This document shows positions 44,810 through 54,163 of a stretch of DNA of 59,441 nucleotides, piece after piece. Made by a program: the position numbers and the translations under genes. This DNA is from Vibrio hangzhouensis (lineage in GTDB: Bacteria > Pseudomonadota > Gammaproteobacteria > Enterobacterales > Vibrionaceae), in NCBI RefSeq assembly GCF_900107935.1, contig NZ_FNVG01000026.1, positions 1 through 59,441 on the forward strand, read 5' to 3'. The notes beneath the pieces are model-generated. The model did no database searches. It was not told the origin of the DNA and worked only from the letters and a program-made list of their open reading frames with translations. Position 1 is the stretch's first letter, and each line of letters opens with the position of its first letter.

Positions 44810-45319
44810 GTGAACTCTCCTATTTCAGAACAACTCAACTATCAAACTCTGAAACGGCTATCCCGTTGTATAGAACAAGCCAGAGCCTATTTTCAGCGTG
44901 ATTTTCCCATGCCAGCTCTAAGCTACAAACTGCGAGGAAAAGCAGCGGGTAAAGCGTATTTGCAAATCTGGGAAATTCGACTGAACCCCACCCTATTGAT
45001 TGAAAACCAGCAAACCTTTCTTGATGAAGTGATTCCCCATGAAGTGGCTCACCTGATTACCTACGCCTGTTTTGGTCGAGTTCGTCCTCACGGTAAAGAA
45101 TGGCAGGAAATCATGCGCCGGGTGTTCTCCGTCGAACCGAACACGACGCATTCAATGAACATACAGTCCGTACAGGGTCGTACATTTGAATACCAATGCC
45201 AGTGCGACACTTTTCCCGTCTCCATAAGAAGACACAACAAAGTGATGCGTCAGCAAGCCAGTTATCGCTGTCGTAAATGTGGAACTCAAATCGCCTTTAC
45301 CGGCAAGCAACTGAGCTAA
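44810..45319 (+). CDS. sprT: SprT-family zinc metalloprotease-like protein
   Basis: A 169-aa SprT protein: HEVAH near residue 80 is the HExxH zinc site, and the C-terminus has a zinc-ribbon (YQCQC, then YRCRKCGTQIAF). Homologous eukaryotic Spartan proteases degrade DNA-protein crosslinks; the bacterial role is not settled. It starts with GTG. It lies directly before endA, as in E. coli. Confidence 0.92.
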   Translation: MNSPISEQLNYQTLKRLSRCIEQARAYFQRDFPMPALSYKLRGKAAGKAYLQIWEIRLNPTLLIENQQTFLDEVIPHEVAHLITYACFGRVRPHGKEWQEIMRRVFSVEPNTTHSMNIQSVQGRTFEYQCQCDTFPVSIRRHNKVMRQQASYRCRKCGTQIAFTGKQLS

Positions 45320-45385
45320 CCATCTATAGATAAGGTCTTTTTTGCGGGTTAAACTAGGTTATCTAAACCTTTTCTAAGACTCGCT

Positions 45386-46096
45386 ATGACTCGATATACC
45401 CACTTCATCAGCCTAGTTACGGCCAGCCTGATATCCTTCGCTGCCGTCAGTGCTCCCCCTAGCAGCTTCAGCAAGGCTAAGAAAGAAGCCGTCAAGATCT
45501 ATGCCGATCATCCGGTCAGCTTTTACTGTGGCTGTGATATTCAGTGGCAGGGAAAAAAAGGCGTTCCTGACCTCAGTTCATGTGGATATCAGGTACGTAA
45601 ACAACAAAAAAGAGCCAGTCGCATCGAATGGGAACACGTCGTCCCGGCATGGCAATTTGGCCACCAGCGACAATGCTGGCAGGATGGTGGACGCAAAAAC
45701 TGCACCCGAAATGACCAACAGTTTCGCCTGATGGAAGCGGATCTGCACAATCTGACTCCGGCTATTGGTGAGGTCAACGGTGATCGCTCGAACTACAACT
45801 TTTCTCAGTGGAATGGCATCGATGGGGTTAGTTATGGACGCTGTGAGATGCAGGTGAACTTTAAACAACGTAAAGTCATGCCACCGGATCGTGCTAAAGG
45901 ATCCATCGCTCGTACCTACCTCTATATGAGCAAGGAATACGGTTTCAAGCTCTCCAAGCAACAAACACAACTGATGCATGTCTGGAACAAAGCCTATCCG
46001 GTTGACGCCTGGGAGTGTACCCGAAATGAACGCATTCGACGGATACAGGGTAATGACAATCCATTTGTCGCCCAAGCTTGTAAAAATCCGAGCTAA
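45386..46096 (+). CDS. endA: Endonuclease I (secreted/periplasmic DNase)
   Basis: A 236-aa EndA/Dns-type nuclease of the His-Me finger superfamily with a signal peptide (first 22 or so residues, ending AAVSA). The active site runs RIEWEHVVPAWQFG (His, general base) and DLHNLTPAIGEVNGDRSN (metal Asn). Eight cysteines suit a disulfide-bonded exported enzyme. In V. cholerae the homologue Dns degrades extracellular DNA and limits natural transformation. Confidence 0.96.
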   Translation: MTRYTHFISLVTASLISFAAVSAPPSSFSKAKKEAVKIYADHPVSFYCGCDIQWQGKKGVPDLSSCGYQVRKQQKRASRIEWEHVVPAWQFGHQRQCWQDGGRKNCTRNDQQFRLMEADLHNLTPAIGEVNGDRSNYNFSQWNGIDGVSYGRCEMQVNFKQRKVMPPDRAKGSIARTYLYMSKEYGFKLSKQQTQLMHVWNKAYPVDAWECTRNERIRRIQGNDNPFVAQACKNPS

Positions 46097-46176
46097 TTCA
46101 TAAGCCAAGCCCTTGTAATTTGAAAGGCTGGCATCCATCTTATACCTCATTACTGTTTTGTTCTTTGGAAATGACT

Positions 46177-46908
46177 ATGCGCATACCTCGTATCTACCAC
46201 CCTGAAACCATCAACACTCTGGGAAGCTTAGCGCTAAGCGAAGATGCTGCGGGCCATATTGGCCGGGTATTGCGTATGAAAGAAGGTCAGGAAGTGCTGC
46301 TGTTTGATGGCAGTGGCCATGAGTTCCCTGCAACCATCACCAACGTCGGAAAGAAGAATGTCGACGTTGATGTCACCGAAAAAATCGCCGCGAGTATCGA
46401 ATCGCCACTGAACCTTCATTTGGGTCAGGTGGTCTCTCGGGGTGACAAGATGGAGTTTACGATTCAAAAGTCAGTGGAACTGGGCGTTAACACCATTACT
46501 CCCCTCATCTCTGAACGTTGTGGTGTCAAACTGGACGCCAAACGTTTTGAAAAAAAGCTCCACCAGTGGCAAAAAATTGCTATCAGTGCTTGTGAACAGT
46601 GCGGGCGCAACACGATTCCAGTAATTAGACCCATCATGTCTCTGGAACAGTGGTGTGCCGAACCCTCTGAAGCACTGAAACTCAATCTGCATCCAAGAGC
46701 AAAATACTCAATCAATACCTTGCCAGAACCAGTCAGCAAAGTACGCCTGCTGATAGGCCCGGAAGGAGGCCTCTCTGCGCAGGAAATTGAAATGACAGAA
46801 CAATATCAATTTGAAGAAACCCTGCTTGGTCCTCGTGTATTGAGAACAGAAACAGCAGCTCTGACTGCCATTACTGCACTTCAGGTACGCTTTGGCGATT
46901 TAGGTTAA
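46177..46908 (+). CDS. rsmE: 16S rRNA (uracil1498-N3)-methyltransferase
   Basis: RsmE methylates U1498 of 16S rRNA using SAM. The 243-aa SPOUT protein begins MRIPRIYHPETI, as in E. coli. A PUA-like N-terminal domain is followed by the trefoil knot with LLIGPEGGLSAQEIE and LGPRVLRTETAALTAI. The ATG at 46177 has GGAA seven bases upstream; another ATG two codons earlier overlaps that site. It lies 13 bp before gshB. Confidence 0.95.
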   Translation: MRIPRIYHPETINTLGSLALSEDAAGHIGRVLRMKEGQEVLLFDGSGHEFPATITNVGKKNVDVDVTEKIAASIESPLNLHLGQVVSRGDKMEFTIQKSVELGVNTITPLISERCGVKLDAKRFEKKLHQWQKIAISACEQCGRNTIPVIRPIMSLEQWCAEPSEALKLNLHPRAKYSINTLPEPVSKVRLLIGPEGGLSAQEIEMTEQYQFEETLLGPRVLRTETAALTAITALQVRFGDLG

Positions 46909-46921
46909 CGGGAGAAAAATA

Positions 46922-47869
46922 ATGCTCAAACTCGGCATCGTGATGGACCCAATTTCATCCATCAACATCAAAAAAGACTCTAGCTTTGCCATGATGTTGG
47001 AAGCGCAGCGTCGCGGCTATGAAATCCACTATATGGAAATGAATGATCTGCACTTGGATCAAGGGACTGCCGTCGCTGACACCAAGATCGTAACGCTAAA
47101 AGAAGATCCGAATGGTTGGTATGAATTTAAATCTGAACAAACCATCGAACTGTCAGAGCTAGATGCTGTCTTAATGCGTAAGGATCCACCGTTCGATACT
47201 GAGTATATCTACGCTACCTACATTCTGGAACGTGCCGAAGAAAAAGGCACCCTGATCGTCAACAAGCCACAAAGCTTACGTGATTGTAATGAAAAGCTGT
47301 TTACCGCTTGGTTCCCTGAATTAACGCCCACCACGATCGTGACGCGCAAAGCGGATAAAATTAAACAGTTCAGAGAGCAACATGGCGATGTGATCCTGAA
47401 ACCGCTGGACGGTATGGGTGGCGCGTCAATCTTCCGTGTAAAACAGGGGGATCCGAACGTTTCAGTCATCATCGAAACACTGACCAATCATGGGCAGAAC
47501 TATGCGATGGCTCAGACCTTCGTTCCTGACATCAGCAACGGCGATAAGCGTATTCTGGTGGTTGACGGTGAGCCTATGCCATACTGCCTGGCCCGCATCC
47601 CGGCAGAAGGCGAAACGCGCGGCAATCTAGCCGCAGGCGGTACGGGGGAAGCACGTCCCTTAAGTGAGACAGATAAGCAAATAGCAGAGGCGGTCGCTCC
47701 AACATTGAAGGAGAAAGGTCTAATATTTGTGGGGCTGGATGTCATCGGTGATAAGCTCACCGAAATTAACGTGACCAGCCCTACCTGTATTCGTGAAATT
47801 GAAGCAGCCTTTGATATTTCGATCACCGGTAAGCTCATGGACGCTATAGAGCGCCGTTTAGGGAAGTAA
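46922..47869 (+). CDS. gshB: Glutathione synthetase
   Basis: GshB joins gamma-glutamylcysteine and glycine with ATP to make glutathione. The 315-aa ATP-grasp protein has the N-terminal GIVMDPISSINIKKDSSFAMM, DGMGGASIFRV and the metal-binding EINVTSPTC. It follows rsmE behind a GGGAGAAA site and precedes yqgE and ruvX, the E. coli order. The first enzyme of the pathway, gshA, is at 49591-51183. Confidence 0.97.
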   Translation: MLKLGIVMDPISSINIKKDSSFAMMLEAQRRGYEIHYMEMNDLHLDQGTAVADTKIVTLKEDPNGWYEFKSEQTIELSELDAVLMRKDPPFDTEYIYATYILERAEEKGTLIVNKPQSLRDCNEKLFTAWFPELTPTTIVTRKADKIKQFREQHGDVILKPLDGMGGASIFRVKQGDPNVSVIIETLTNHGQNYAMAQTFVPDISNGDKRILVVDGEPMPYCLARIPAEGETRGNLAAGGTGEARPLSETDKQIAEAVAPTLKEKGLIFVGLDVIGDKLTEINVTSPTCIREIEAAFDISITGKLMDAIERRLGK

Positions 47870-47886
47870 TGGACAGAGAGGCGATC

Positions 47887-48456
47887 ATGAATCTAGCAAA
47901 TCACTTTCTTGTCGCAATGCCAGGCATGAAAGATCCCTACTTTCAACGCAGCGTAATTTATGTGTGTGAACACAATGAAGATGGTGCGATGGGGATCATG
48001 ATCAGTACGCCTATCGATGTGACCGTGGCCAGTATGCTGAAACAGGTTCAGATAGACCTGCCTATCGCCTCCCAAACCACGCATAGCAAGAGCCTTGATG
48101 AGCCGGTCCTGAATGGTGGACCGGTAGCAGAGGATCGTGGGTTTATTATTCATAGACCCAAAGATAAATATCAGTCCAGCATTAAGATCACCGATAACGT
48201 GATGGTAACAACGTCCAAAGACATTCTCGCGGTATTGGGCACAGATGCTCAACCGGAAAACTATCTTGTTGCCTTAGGCTACTCCGGCTGGAGTGCCGGA
48301 CAGTTAGAAAGTGAACTGGCGGATAACTCCTGGCTCACGGTGGAAGCCGATACCAGCATCATTTTTGATACCCCTGCAGAAGAGCGATGGAGCAGTGCCG
48401 TCGCTAAACTAGGCATCGATATTGCTCAACTGTCTTCCGACGTTGGACACGCGTAA
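47887..48456 (+). CDS. yqgE: UPF0301 protein YqgE
   Basis: A 189-aa YqgE/AlgH family protein (MNLANHFLVAMPGMKDPYFQRSV start, VLNGGPV, and the end region ELADNSW). Its function is not established. The ATG at 47887 is preferred over one six codons upstream because AGAGAGG lies before it and homologues begin MNLxNHFLIAMP. It lies 17 bp after gshB, as in E. coli. Confidence 0.93.
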   Translation: MNLANHFLVAMPGMKDPYFQRSVIYVCEHNEDGAMGIMISTPIDVTVASMLKQVQIDLPIASQTTHSKSLDEPVLNGGPVAEDRGFIIHRPKDKYQSSIKITDNVMVTTSKDILAVLGTDAQPENYLVALGYSGWSAGQLESELADNSWLTVEADTSIIFDTPAEERWSSAVAKLGIDIAQLSSDVGHA

Positions 48457-48484
48457 CCGTCTATTCTAATCACAAAGAGAACCT

Positions 48485-48910
48485 ATGACCTCCAGAACTA
48501 TTATTGCCTTTGACTACGGCACCAAAAGCATTGGCAGTGCTATCGGGCAAGAAGTCACCGGAACCGCCAGTCCGCTAAAAGCATTTAAGGCCAAAGATGG
48601 CGTCCCCAACTGGGACGATATCGAAGCCATGCTTAAAGAGTGGCAGCCTGACCTGATCGTCGTCGGCCTGCCCACAGACCTTCATGGCAAAGCGCTGGAA
48701 ACCATCACGCCAAGAGCGAAAAAGTTTGCAAATCGTATTCACGGACGCTTCGGCCTGCCAGTGGAATTGCATGACGAGCGTCTTTCGACAGCCGAGGCCC
48801 GGGCCGAGTTGTTTGAAATGGGCGGTTACAAAGCTCTGTCTAAGGGCAACGTCGACTGCCAGTCTGCGGTCGTGATACTGGAAAGCTGGTTCGAAGCTCA
48901 GTGGGGCTAA
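48485..48910 (+). CDS. ruvX: YqgF/RuvX Holliday-junction-resolvase-fold nuclease
   Basis: A 141-aa RNase H-fold protein with FDYGTKSIGSAIGQ (first catalytic Asp), VGLPTDLHG and DERLSTAEA (C-terminal acidic motif). The E. coli protein YqgF is essential and acts in 16S rRNA 5'-end processing. It ends the rsmE-gshB-yqgE-ruvX run and is followed by a bidirectional terminator. Confidence 0.95.
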   Translation: MTSRTIIAFDYGTKSIGSAIGQEVTGTASPLKAFKAKDGVPNWDDIEAMLKEWQPDLIVVGLPTDLHGKALETITPRAKKFANRIHGRFGLPVELHDERLSTAEARAELFEMGGYKALSKGNVDCQSAVVILESWFEAQWG

Positions 48911-48918
48911 CCCGGCAC

Positions 48919-48947
48919 AAAAAAGGATGGCATCGCCATCCTTTTTT
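48919..48947. terminator. Bidirectional terminator, ruvX / luxS
   Basis: AAAAAAGGATGGC-ATC-GCCATCCTTTTTT ends ruvX on the plus strand. With its A-run on the left it also ends luxS, whose stop is 16 bases away on the minus strand. Confidence 0.93.
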
Positions 48948-48962
48948 ATTTGTCGTCAGTGA

Positions 48963-49481
48963 TCAGTCGACTTTCAGCTCTTGAAGCATAGACTCAGGCA
49001 GAGCCAGTTCATCATTCTTATTGACCTGAATGCCCGCAGCAATGATGTTCTCAGCGATCGCCTTAGCCTCGTCCAACGAGTGCATCGCTGCAGTTCCACA
49101 CTGATATTCGTTCAGCTCAGGGATCTTATTCTGGCTTTCAACCTTAAGCACATCGTGCATTGCGTTCAGCCAGGCATCCGCGACCTGCTGCTCAGACGGC
49201 GTACCAATCAAGCTCATGTAAAAACCGGTACGGCAGCCCATTGGAGAAATATCGATAATTTCTACTGAGTCACCATTCAGGTGGGCACGCATAAAGCCAG
49301 CGTACAGGTGCTCCAGCGTATGAATACCTCTCTCCGACAAGATGTCTTTGTTTGGTACAGTAAAACGCAGGTCAAACACAGTGATGGTATCACCTTTCGG
49401 GGTTTGCATGGTTTTCGCAACTCGAACCGCTGGTGCGTGCATTTTCGTGTGATCTACCGTAAAGCTATCCAGTAGTGGCAT
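48963..49481 (-). CDS. luxS: S-ribosylhomocysteine lyase LuxS
   Basis: LuxS cleaves S-ribosylhomocysteine to homocysteine and DPD, the precursor of autoinducer-2 used in vibrio quorum sensing. The 172-aa protein starts MPLLDSFTVDHTKMHAPAVR. HTLEH holds two zinc-ligand histidines and GCRTGFY the third region with the cysteine ligand. AAGGAG lies ahead of the ATG at 49481; longer in-frame starts are rejected. It follows gshA by 109 bp, as in E. coli, with a hairpin just before its ribosome-binding site. Confidence 0.98.
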   Translation of the reverse strand: MPLLDSFTVDHTKMHAPAVRVAKTMQTPKGDTITVFDLRFTVPNKDILSERGIHTLEHLYAGFMRAHLNGDSVEIIDISPMGCRTGFYMSLIGTPSEQQVADAWLNAMHDVLKVESQNKIPELNEYQCGTAAMHSLDEAKAIAENIIAAGIQVNKNDELALPESMLQELKVD

Positions 49482-49500
49482 GGTCAATTCTCCTTCGTGT

Positions 49501-49526
49501 TGCTTGCCCGACAGGCAGGGCAAGCA
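49501..49526 (-). other. Hairpin next to the luxS ribosome-binding site
   Basis: TGCTTGCCC (49501-49509) and GGGCAAGCA (49518-49526) form a perfect 9-bp stem with an eight-base loop in the gshA-luxS gap. On the minus strand the stem ends five bases before GAAGGAG. There is no T-run, so it is not an ordinary terminator; it could stabilise, process or tune the luxS message. Confidence 0.6.
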
Positions 49527-49590
49527 CATTATTTGTAGCCCGATTGTAAGTGGCCCGATGACGAGGTGCAACCTCAGTCATTCATCCAAC

Positions 49591-51183
49591 TCATTGATTC
49601 ATAGCCTGAGCCCGCTCAGGGGTAAGGTAAGCAAAATAATCGCTCAGGAAGTCATCAAAATTAACGCTGTCTGACGCTTCAATGACTTTTTGTACCTCAA
49701 CGGAGCGGATAACTTCGTTTTCCATCAAGTCCGATGAATACACCTGGTACTCATGCGACAAGTTTTTCTGACGATACTCTTTACCCAGTTCGCAACCCAC
49801 TTTACCCAAACCACCCAGTTCAATGGTCTTCTTCAGGATACGCCCAGAGATTGACCGTTCAGGGTCTTCATTCCAGCTTTCCAGTGTATCGCATACCTGT
49901 TGGTAATCGTTGTTGCCATGCGCGGCATCCATCAACTTCGCAATCTCACGCAAGTCAGCAAACACACGCTTGACCCAGGACTGGCTGTCAAGCACCTCAC
50001 CATGGCAACCAATTTGCAATGGCAACCCGACCTGACGACCTTCAGTAATGACTTTGTTCCAGTTCTCACGCCAACACGCCAGTTCACAGTCATCCATCGG
50101 TTCAGAGTCTTTCAGTACACACCAGGTCAGGAACAAATCCAAGAAACGAACCTGATCGGCCGTGATCCCTATCGGGCTGAACGGATTGACGTCCAGAGAG
50201 CGCACTTCTATGTATTCAACACCACCACGAGACAGAGCTTCTGACGGCTTCTCTCCGCTGCTTGCTACGCGCTTAGGACGAATCGGAGCGTACAGCTCAT
50301 TTTCTATTTGCAGTACATAATCATTTAACTGGCGGTATTCACCATCCACTTTAACACCGATCTTAGCAAACTCTTCTGACGGCGTATGAATCGCCTGATT
50401 CAGGCCCTCTAAGTATTGATCCAGACTGTTAAAGCCAATTTTCAAAGCACTTTGCCCACTGTTAGTGTAACCCAGGTCGCTCAGTCGCAGAGAAGTCGCT
50501 TTCGGTAAATACAGAGTGCCACCAATCTTTTCAAACGGAAGCTTAGTCTCTTTTCCCTGTATAAAGGACGAGCAGATAGCAGGAGACGCACCAAAGAAAT
50601 AAGGGATTAACCAACCAAAACGGTAGTAGTTACGAATCAGACCAAAATATGCCTCTGATTTAGCGTCTTGTCTCGTTTGTTCATCTTGCTCACCAAACAA
50701 GGCATCCCAGAACGTCTCAGGAAAAGAGAAGTTAAAATGAACACCGGAGATGACTTGCATCAGACTGCCGTAACGATGCTTGAGGCCCTGTCTGTACAGG
50801 GTCTTCATACGACCCGAATTGGAGCTTCCATACTGAGCCAACGTGATGTCATCTTCGGAACCGACGTAACACGGCATCGACAATGGCCACAGTTTCTCAT
50901 CACCCAGTTTGCTTTGTGTGAAGTGATGAATATCGGATAACTGATTCAACAGCGTATCAACATCACGGGAAACTGGCGTAATAAACTCCAGCAATGACTC
51001 AGCAAAGTCGGTTGTGATGTATTCATTAGTGAGGGCAGAGCCTAACGCTTGAGGGTGAGGCGTTGTCGCCAGCTGACCATCGTTGGTGTAACGTAACGAT
51101 TCTCTTTCCACACCGCGTCCAAACTGTTGGAAAATGGTCTTCTCTTTAGCAACTTGATCCAGTCGCTTAGCAAAATTAGTCAC
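49591..51183 (-). CDS. gshA: Glutamate-cysteine ligase
   Basis: GshA makes gamma-glutamylcysteine, the first and regulated step of glutathione synthesis. The 530-aa protein is the proteobacterial type: RGVERESLRYTNDG near the N-terminus (active-site Glu), DFAESLLEFITP and the YIEVRSLDVNPFSPIGI segment. It starts with GTG at 51183 with a poor ribosome-binding site, as E. coli gshA also uses a weak start. luxS follows on the same strand. Confidence 0.96.
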   Translation of the reverse strand: MTNFAKRLDQVAKEKTIFQQFGRGVERESLRYTNDGQLATTPHPQALGSALTNEYITTDFAESLLEFITPVSRDVDTLLNQLSDIHHFTQSKLGDEKLWPLSMPCYVGSEDDITLAQYGSSNSGRMKTLYRQGLKHRYGSLMQVISGVHFNFSFPETFWDALFGEQDEQTRQDAKSEAYFGLIRNYYRFGWLIPYFFGASPAICSSFIQGKETKLPFEKIGGTLYLPKATSLRLSDLGYTNSGQSALKIGFNSLDQYLEGLNQAIHTPSEEFAKIGVKVDGEYRQLNDYVLQIENELYAPIRPKRVASSGEKPSEALSRGGVEYIEVRSLDVNPFSPIGITADQVRFLDLFLTWCVLKDSEPMDDCELACWRENWNKVITEGRQVGLPLQIGCHGEVLDSQSWVKRVFADLREIAKLMDAAHGNNDYQQVCDTLESWNEDPERSISGRILKKTIELGGLGKVGCELGKEYRQKNLSHEYQVYSSDLMENEVIRSVEVQKVIEASDSVNFDDFLSDYFAYLTPERAQAMNQ

Positions 51184-51295
51184 AATGCGATTCGCTTATA
51201 GGTTGTAATTCCAATTGAGAGCAGGGCGAAAGCCGGACAGATTCATCCATCTCGTATAGTGTTCAGGTATCGCCCATTCCTCCTATATGGTCACT

Positions 51296-54154
51296 CTACT
51301 GGGAGATTTCAAGCTCTTTAATCGGAATATTGAGTTTCTCAAGCTGCGGTTTCAGGCCATTGGCATCGCCCACGACAATGATCTGATATTGGCTTGGGTC
51401 AAACCATTTGGCGGCCAACTGATTCAGAGTGGCTTTGTCGACCGATTCGACGATTTCATTGCGTTGCTTAAGATAATCCTTATCCAAACTATAGGTTAAA
51501 ATCGAAGAAAGTAAGCTGGCTTTTTGGCTTGGTGTCTCGTAAGTCAACGCATCTTGCTGACCTACGGCCAGGCGCATAAAGTTCAGTTCTTCGTCCGTCA
51601 TGCCATTTTCGCTGTAGTTTTTCAGCTCACTTACCAGTTCTTCAATGGACGGTATGGTCGCGTCCGCACGGACCTGCGCACTGAAAACGATGGCGCCAAT
51701 CTCACGGTTGCTGGCAAAATAGCCGCTTGCCCCATAGGTATAGCCCTTATCCTCTCTCAGATTCTGGTTAATACGACTGTTGAAGTTACCCGCCAGATTG
51801 AAATTCGCCAATCGACTCAGGTACAGCTCTCCCGTGGCATCAAACGGCAGGCCTCGACGCACCAGACGAACAATACTCTGAGGCGCTGAAGGCTTGTCAA
51901 TCAGGTAGATGTGTTGCCCTTGCAGTGCCTTAACCGTTTCCGGGCGGATCAAAGGCGCCGCTTCGCCCTTCCAGTTTTTCCAGAACTGTAATTGCTTGGC
52001 AACCTGCTTGCTGGAAATATCACCGACAACAACAAGTTGTGCTCCCTGTGGGGTATAGTGCTTGCGGTAAAACGCCTTTACATCCTCCAGCGTCAGCGCT
52101 GATATCGATGACTCAGTGCCATCAGATGAGCGCCCGAACACCGAATCGCCAAACAACACTTCTCTTGTCGCCTGTGAGGCCATCCAGCTTGGTTTCTGAT
52201 GCTGATACACCAACCCCTCCAATGTTTGAGCTTTAAGACGCTCAAAGTCTGCGGGTTTCATCGCTGGATTAAACAGAATGTCTTCGAGCAGTGCCAGAGT
52301 TTGTGGCAAATTCTTCTCCAGTGCAGATACCGATACACGCGTGGTATAAGCACCTGCGCTAAAGCCAATCTGACTTCCCAAACGATCCAACTCAGCCTGC
52401 AACTGTTCTACGCTGCGGGTTGTAGTTCCCTCTTCCATCATTGCTGCCGTAAGTCCCGCCAGACCCTCTTTCCCTCTAGGGACATAGCGATCCCCTGCGG
52501 GTAACTGAAAATGGATTTCAACCGTCGGTGTTTCACTGGTCTCCGTTCCCAGTAATTCGCTGCCATTGGCAAAATACATTTCATACAGCTCAGGCATCTT
52601 GGCTTTGACCCCTTGTGCCACTTCGGGCATCACACTGCGGTCAAAATCATCGACGGGACGACGTAAAGCGAGTTGATCTTCTGTCACTTTGTCGTATTCA
52701 GGTAGCGTTCTCGGTGGCGTCACAAAGTTCGCTGGCGCTACCGCCATATCTGCACGTCCTACTGGAACCACACTCAGAGTGACCTTATGCTTGTCATTAA
52801 TAAAAGTCTTGTAAGCTGCGCTCACCGCTTCAGGTGTAACTGCACGGATTCTTGCCAGTTGTTGCTCTAAACGATCGGGTTGGCCAAAAAACGTCTCGTT
52901 AGACGCCAGTTGCGATACTTTTCCTTTCACGCTCTGCAAGGCAAACACTGCACCAGATTCCGACAGACCAGTGATCTGCTGCAATCGCTCTTCACTGATG
53001 CCCTGATTTTCAAACTCGTCCAGGGTCGAAAGCAGCTCGTTATAGAGGGATTTCAGGCCATCTTTGTCCGTTGAGGCCCCCATCGCATACACATAGAAAT
53101 TACAGGCCAGCTCATTACAGTCATTAAAGGCCCCTGCATCCAGTGCTTTCTGTGTTTTGATCAGTTTTTGGTATAACAGACTGTTGGTACCACCACCGAT
53201 GGCGTCTGCCATAGCCTCCAACACCGCTTGATCCTCAGCACCACGGTAACTGCTTGTTGGCCAGCCGATCACGACCATTGGCTGACGAATACGATCCTCC
53301 AGTGTCACATACCGGTCTTGTGGCAGCACAGCTGGCTGTTTCGGTGCCTTGTTTACCTCAGGGCCTCTTGGGATCGACCCAAAGTACTTGCTCACCCACT
53401 GAAGGGTTTGTGCTTTATCGATATCTCCACCAATTGTCAGCACCGCGTTGTTCGGACCATACCAACGCAAGAAGAAGGCTTTAAGATCATTCACATCCAC
53501 ACGGTCCAGATCCTCGACATAGCCGATCGGTTGCCATGAGTACGGGTGACCTTCGGGGAACATCGCCTCGCCCATTTTCTCCCAGACCAGACCGTAAGGA
53601 CGATTATCATAGTTTTGCGCGCGTTCGTTCTTTACCGTATCACGCTGAATTTCAAACTTATGCTGTGACACCGCCCCCAGCAGGAAGCCCATGCGATCGG
53701 CTTCCAGCCATAGCATTTTTTCCAACTGGTTGGACGGTACCGTTTCGAAGTAGTTCGTGCGGTCACGGGTCGTCGTGCCATTCAGTGTGCCACCAGCCTC
53801 GGTGATGATCTTAAAATGCTGCTGGTCACCAACATGTTCCGAGCCCTGAAACATCATGTGCTCAAAGAAATGCGCAAAGCCCGATTTACCTACTTCTTCA
53901 CGGGCAGAACCCACGTGATAGGTGACATCCACATGAACCAGAGGATCGGAGTCGTCAGGAGCAAGAATCACTGTGAGCCCGTTATCCAGTTGGTACTTGG
54001 AGTAAGGGATCATCACCTTATCAGGATCCGCTTTTGTCTCTTCGATTAACGTCACTCCCGACGGCAGCAGGCTGTTGTTCTGTGTCGACGATTCATTACT
54101 GCTACAACCGTAAATAAAGACTATCGACAATAAGCCGAACCAGATCTTTTTCAT
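51296..54154 (-). CDS. M16-family zinc metallopeptidase, predicted lipoprotein
   Basis: The 952-aa protein begins with a lipoprotein signal: hydrophobic run then IYGC, with Cys near residue 16. The inverted zinc motif HFFEH (about residue 90) follows, with a downstream Glu-rich segment. There are two M16 halves, the C-terminal one inactive, the pitrilysin/PqqL-like layout. It probably sits on a membrane facing the periplasm. The substrate is unknown to me. It lies 9 bp after the YqaA gene and likely shares its transcript. Confidence 0.93.
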   Translation of the reverse strand: MKKIWFGLLSIVFIYGCSSNESSTQNNSLLPSGVTLIEETKADPDKVMIPYSKYQLDNGLTVILAPDDSDPLVHVDVTYHVGSAREEVGKSGFAHFFEHMMFQGSEHVGDQQHFKIITEAGGTLNGTTTRDRTNYFETVPSNQLEKMLWLEADRMGFLLGAVSQHKFEIQRDTVKNERAQNYDNRPYGLVWEKMGEAMFPEGHPYSWQPIGYVEDLDRVDVNDLKAFFLRWYGPNNAVLTIGGDIDKAQTLQWVSKYFGSIPRGPEVNKAPKQPAVLPQDRYVTLEDRIRQPMVVIGWPTSSYRGAEDQAVLEAMADAIGGGTNSLLYQKLIKTQKALDAGAFNDCNELACNFYVYAMGASTDKDGLKSLYNELLSTLDEFENQGISEERLQQITGLSESGAVFALQSVKGKVSQLASNETFFGQPDRLEQQLARIRAVTPEAVSAAYKTFINDKHKVTLSVVPVGRADMAVAPANFVTPPRTLPEYDKVTEDQLALRRPVDDFDRSVMPEVAQGVKAKMPELYEMYFANGSELLGTETSETPTVEIHFQLPAGDRYVPRGKEGLAGLTAAMMEEGTTTRSVEQLQAELDRLGSQIGFSAGAYTTRVSVSALEKNLPQTLALLEDILFNPAMKPADFERLKAQTLEGLVYQHQKPSWMASQATREVLFGDSVFGRSSDGTESSISALTLEDVKAFYRKHYTPQGAQLVVVGDISSKQVAKQLQFWKNWKGEAAPLIRPETVKALQGQHIYLIDKPSAPQSIVRLVRRGLPFDATGELYLSRLANFNLAGNFNSRINQNLREDKGYTYGASGYFASNREIGAIVFSAQVRADATIPSIEELVSELKNYSENGMTDEELNFMRLAVGQQDALTYETPSQKASLLSSILTYSLDKDYLKQRNEIVESVDKATLNQLAAKWFDPSQYQIIVVGDANGLKPQLEKLNIPIKELEISQ

Positions 54155-54163
54155 AAATGCTCC

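Noticed and set aside
49490..49590. MicA-like small RNA between luxS and gshA
   Set aside because: The E. coli MicA sequence and its terminator are not there; only a short hairpin without a T-run.
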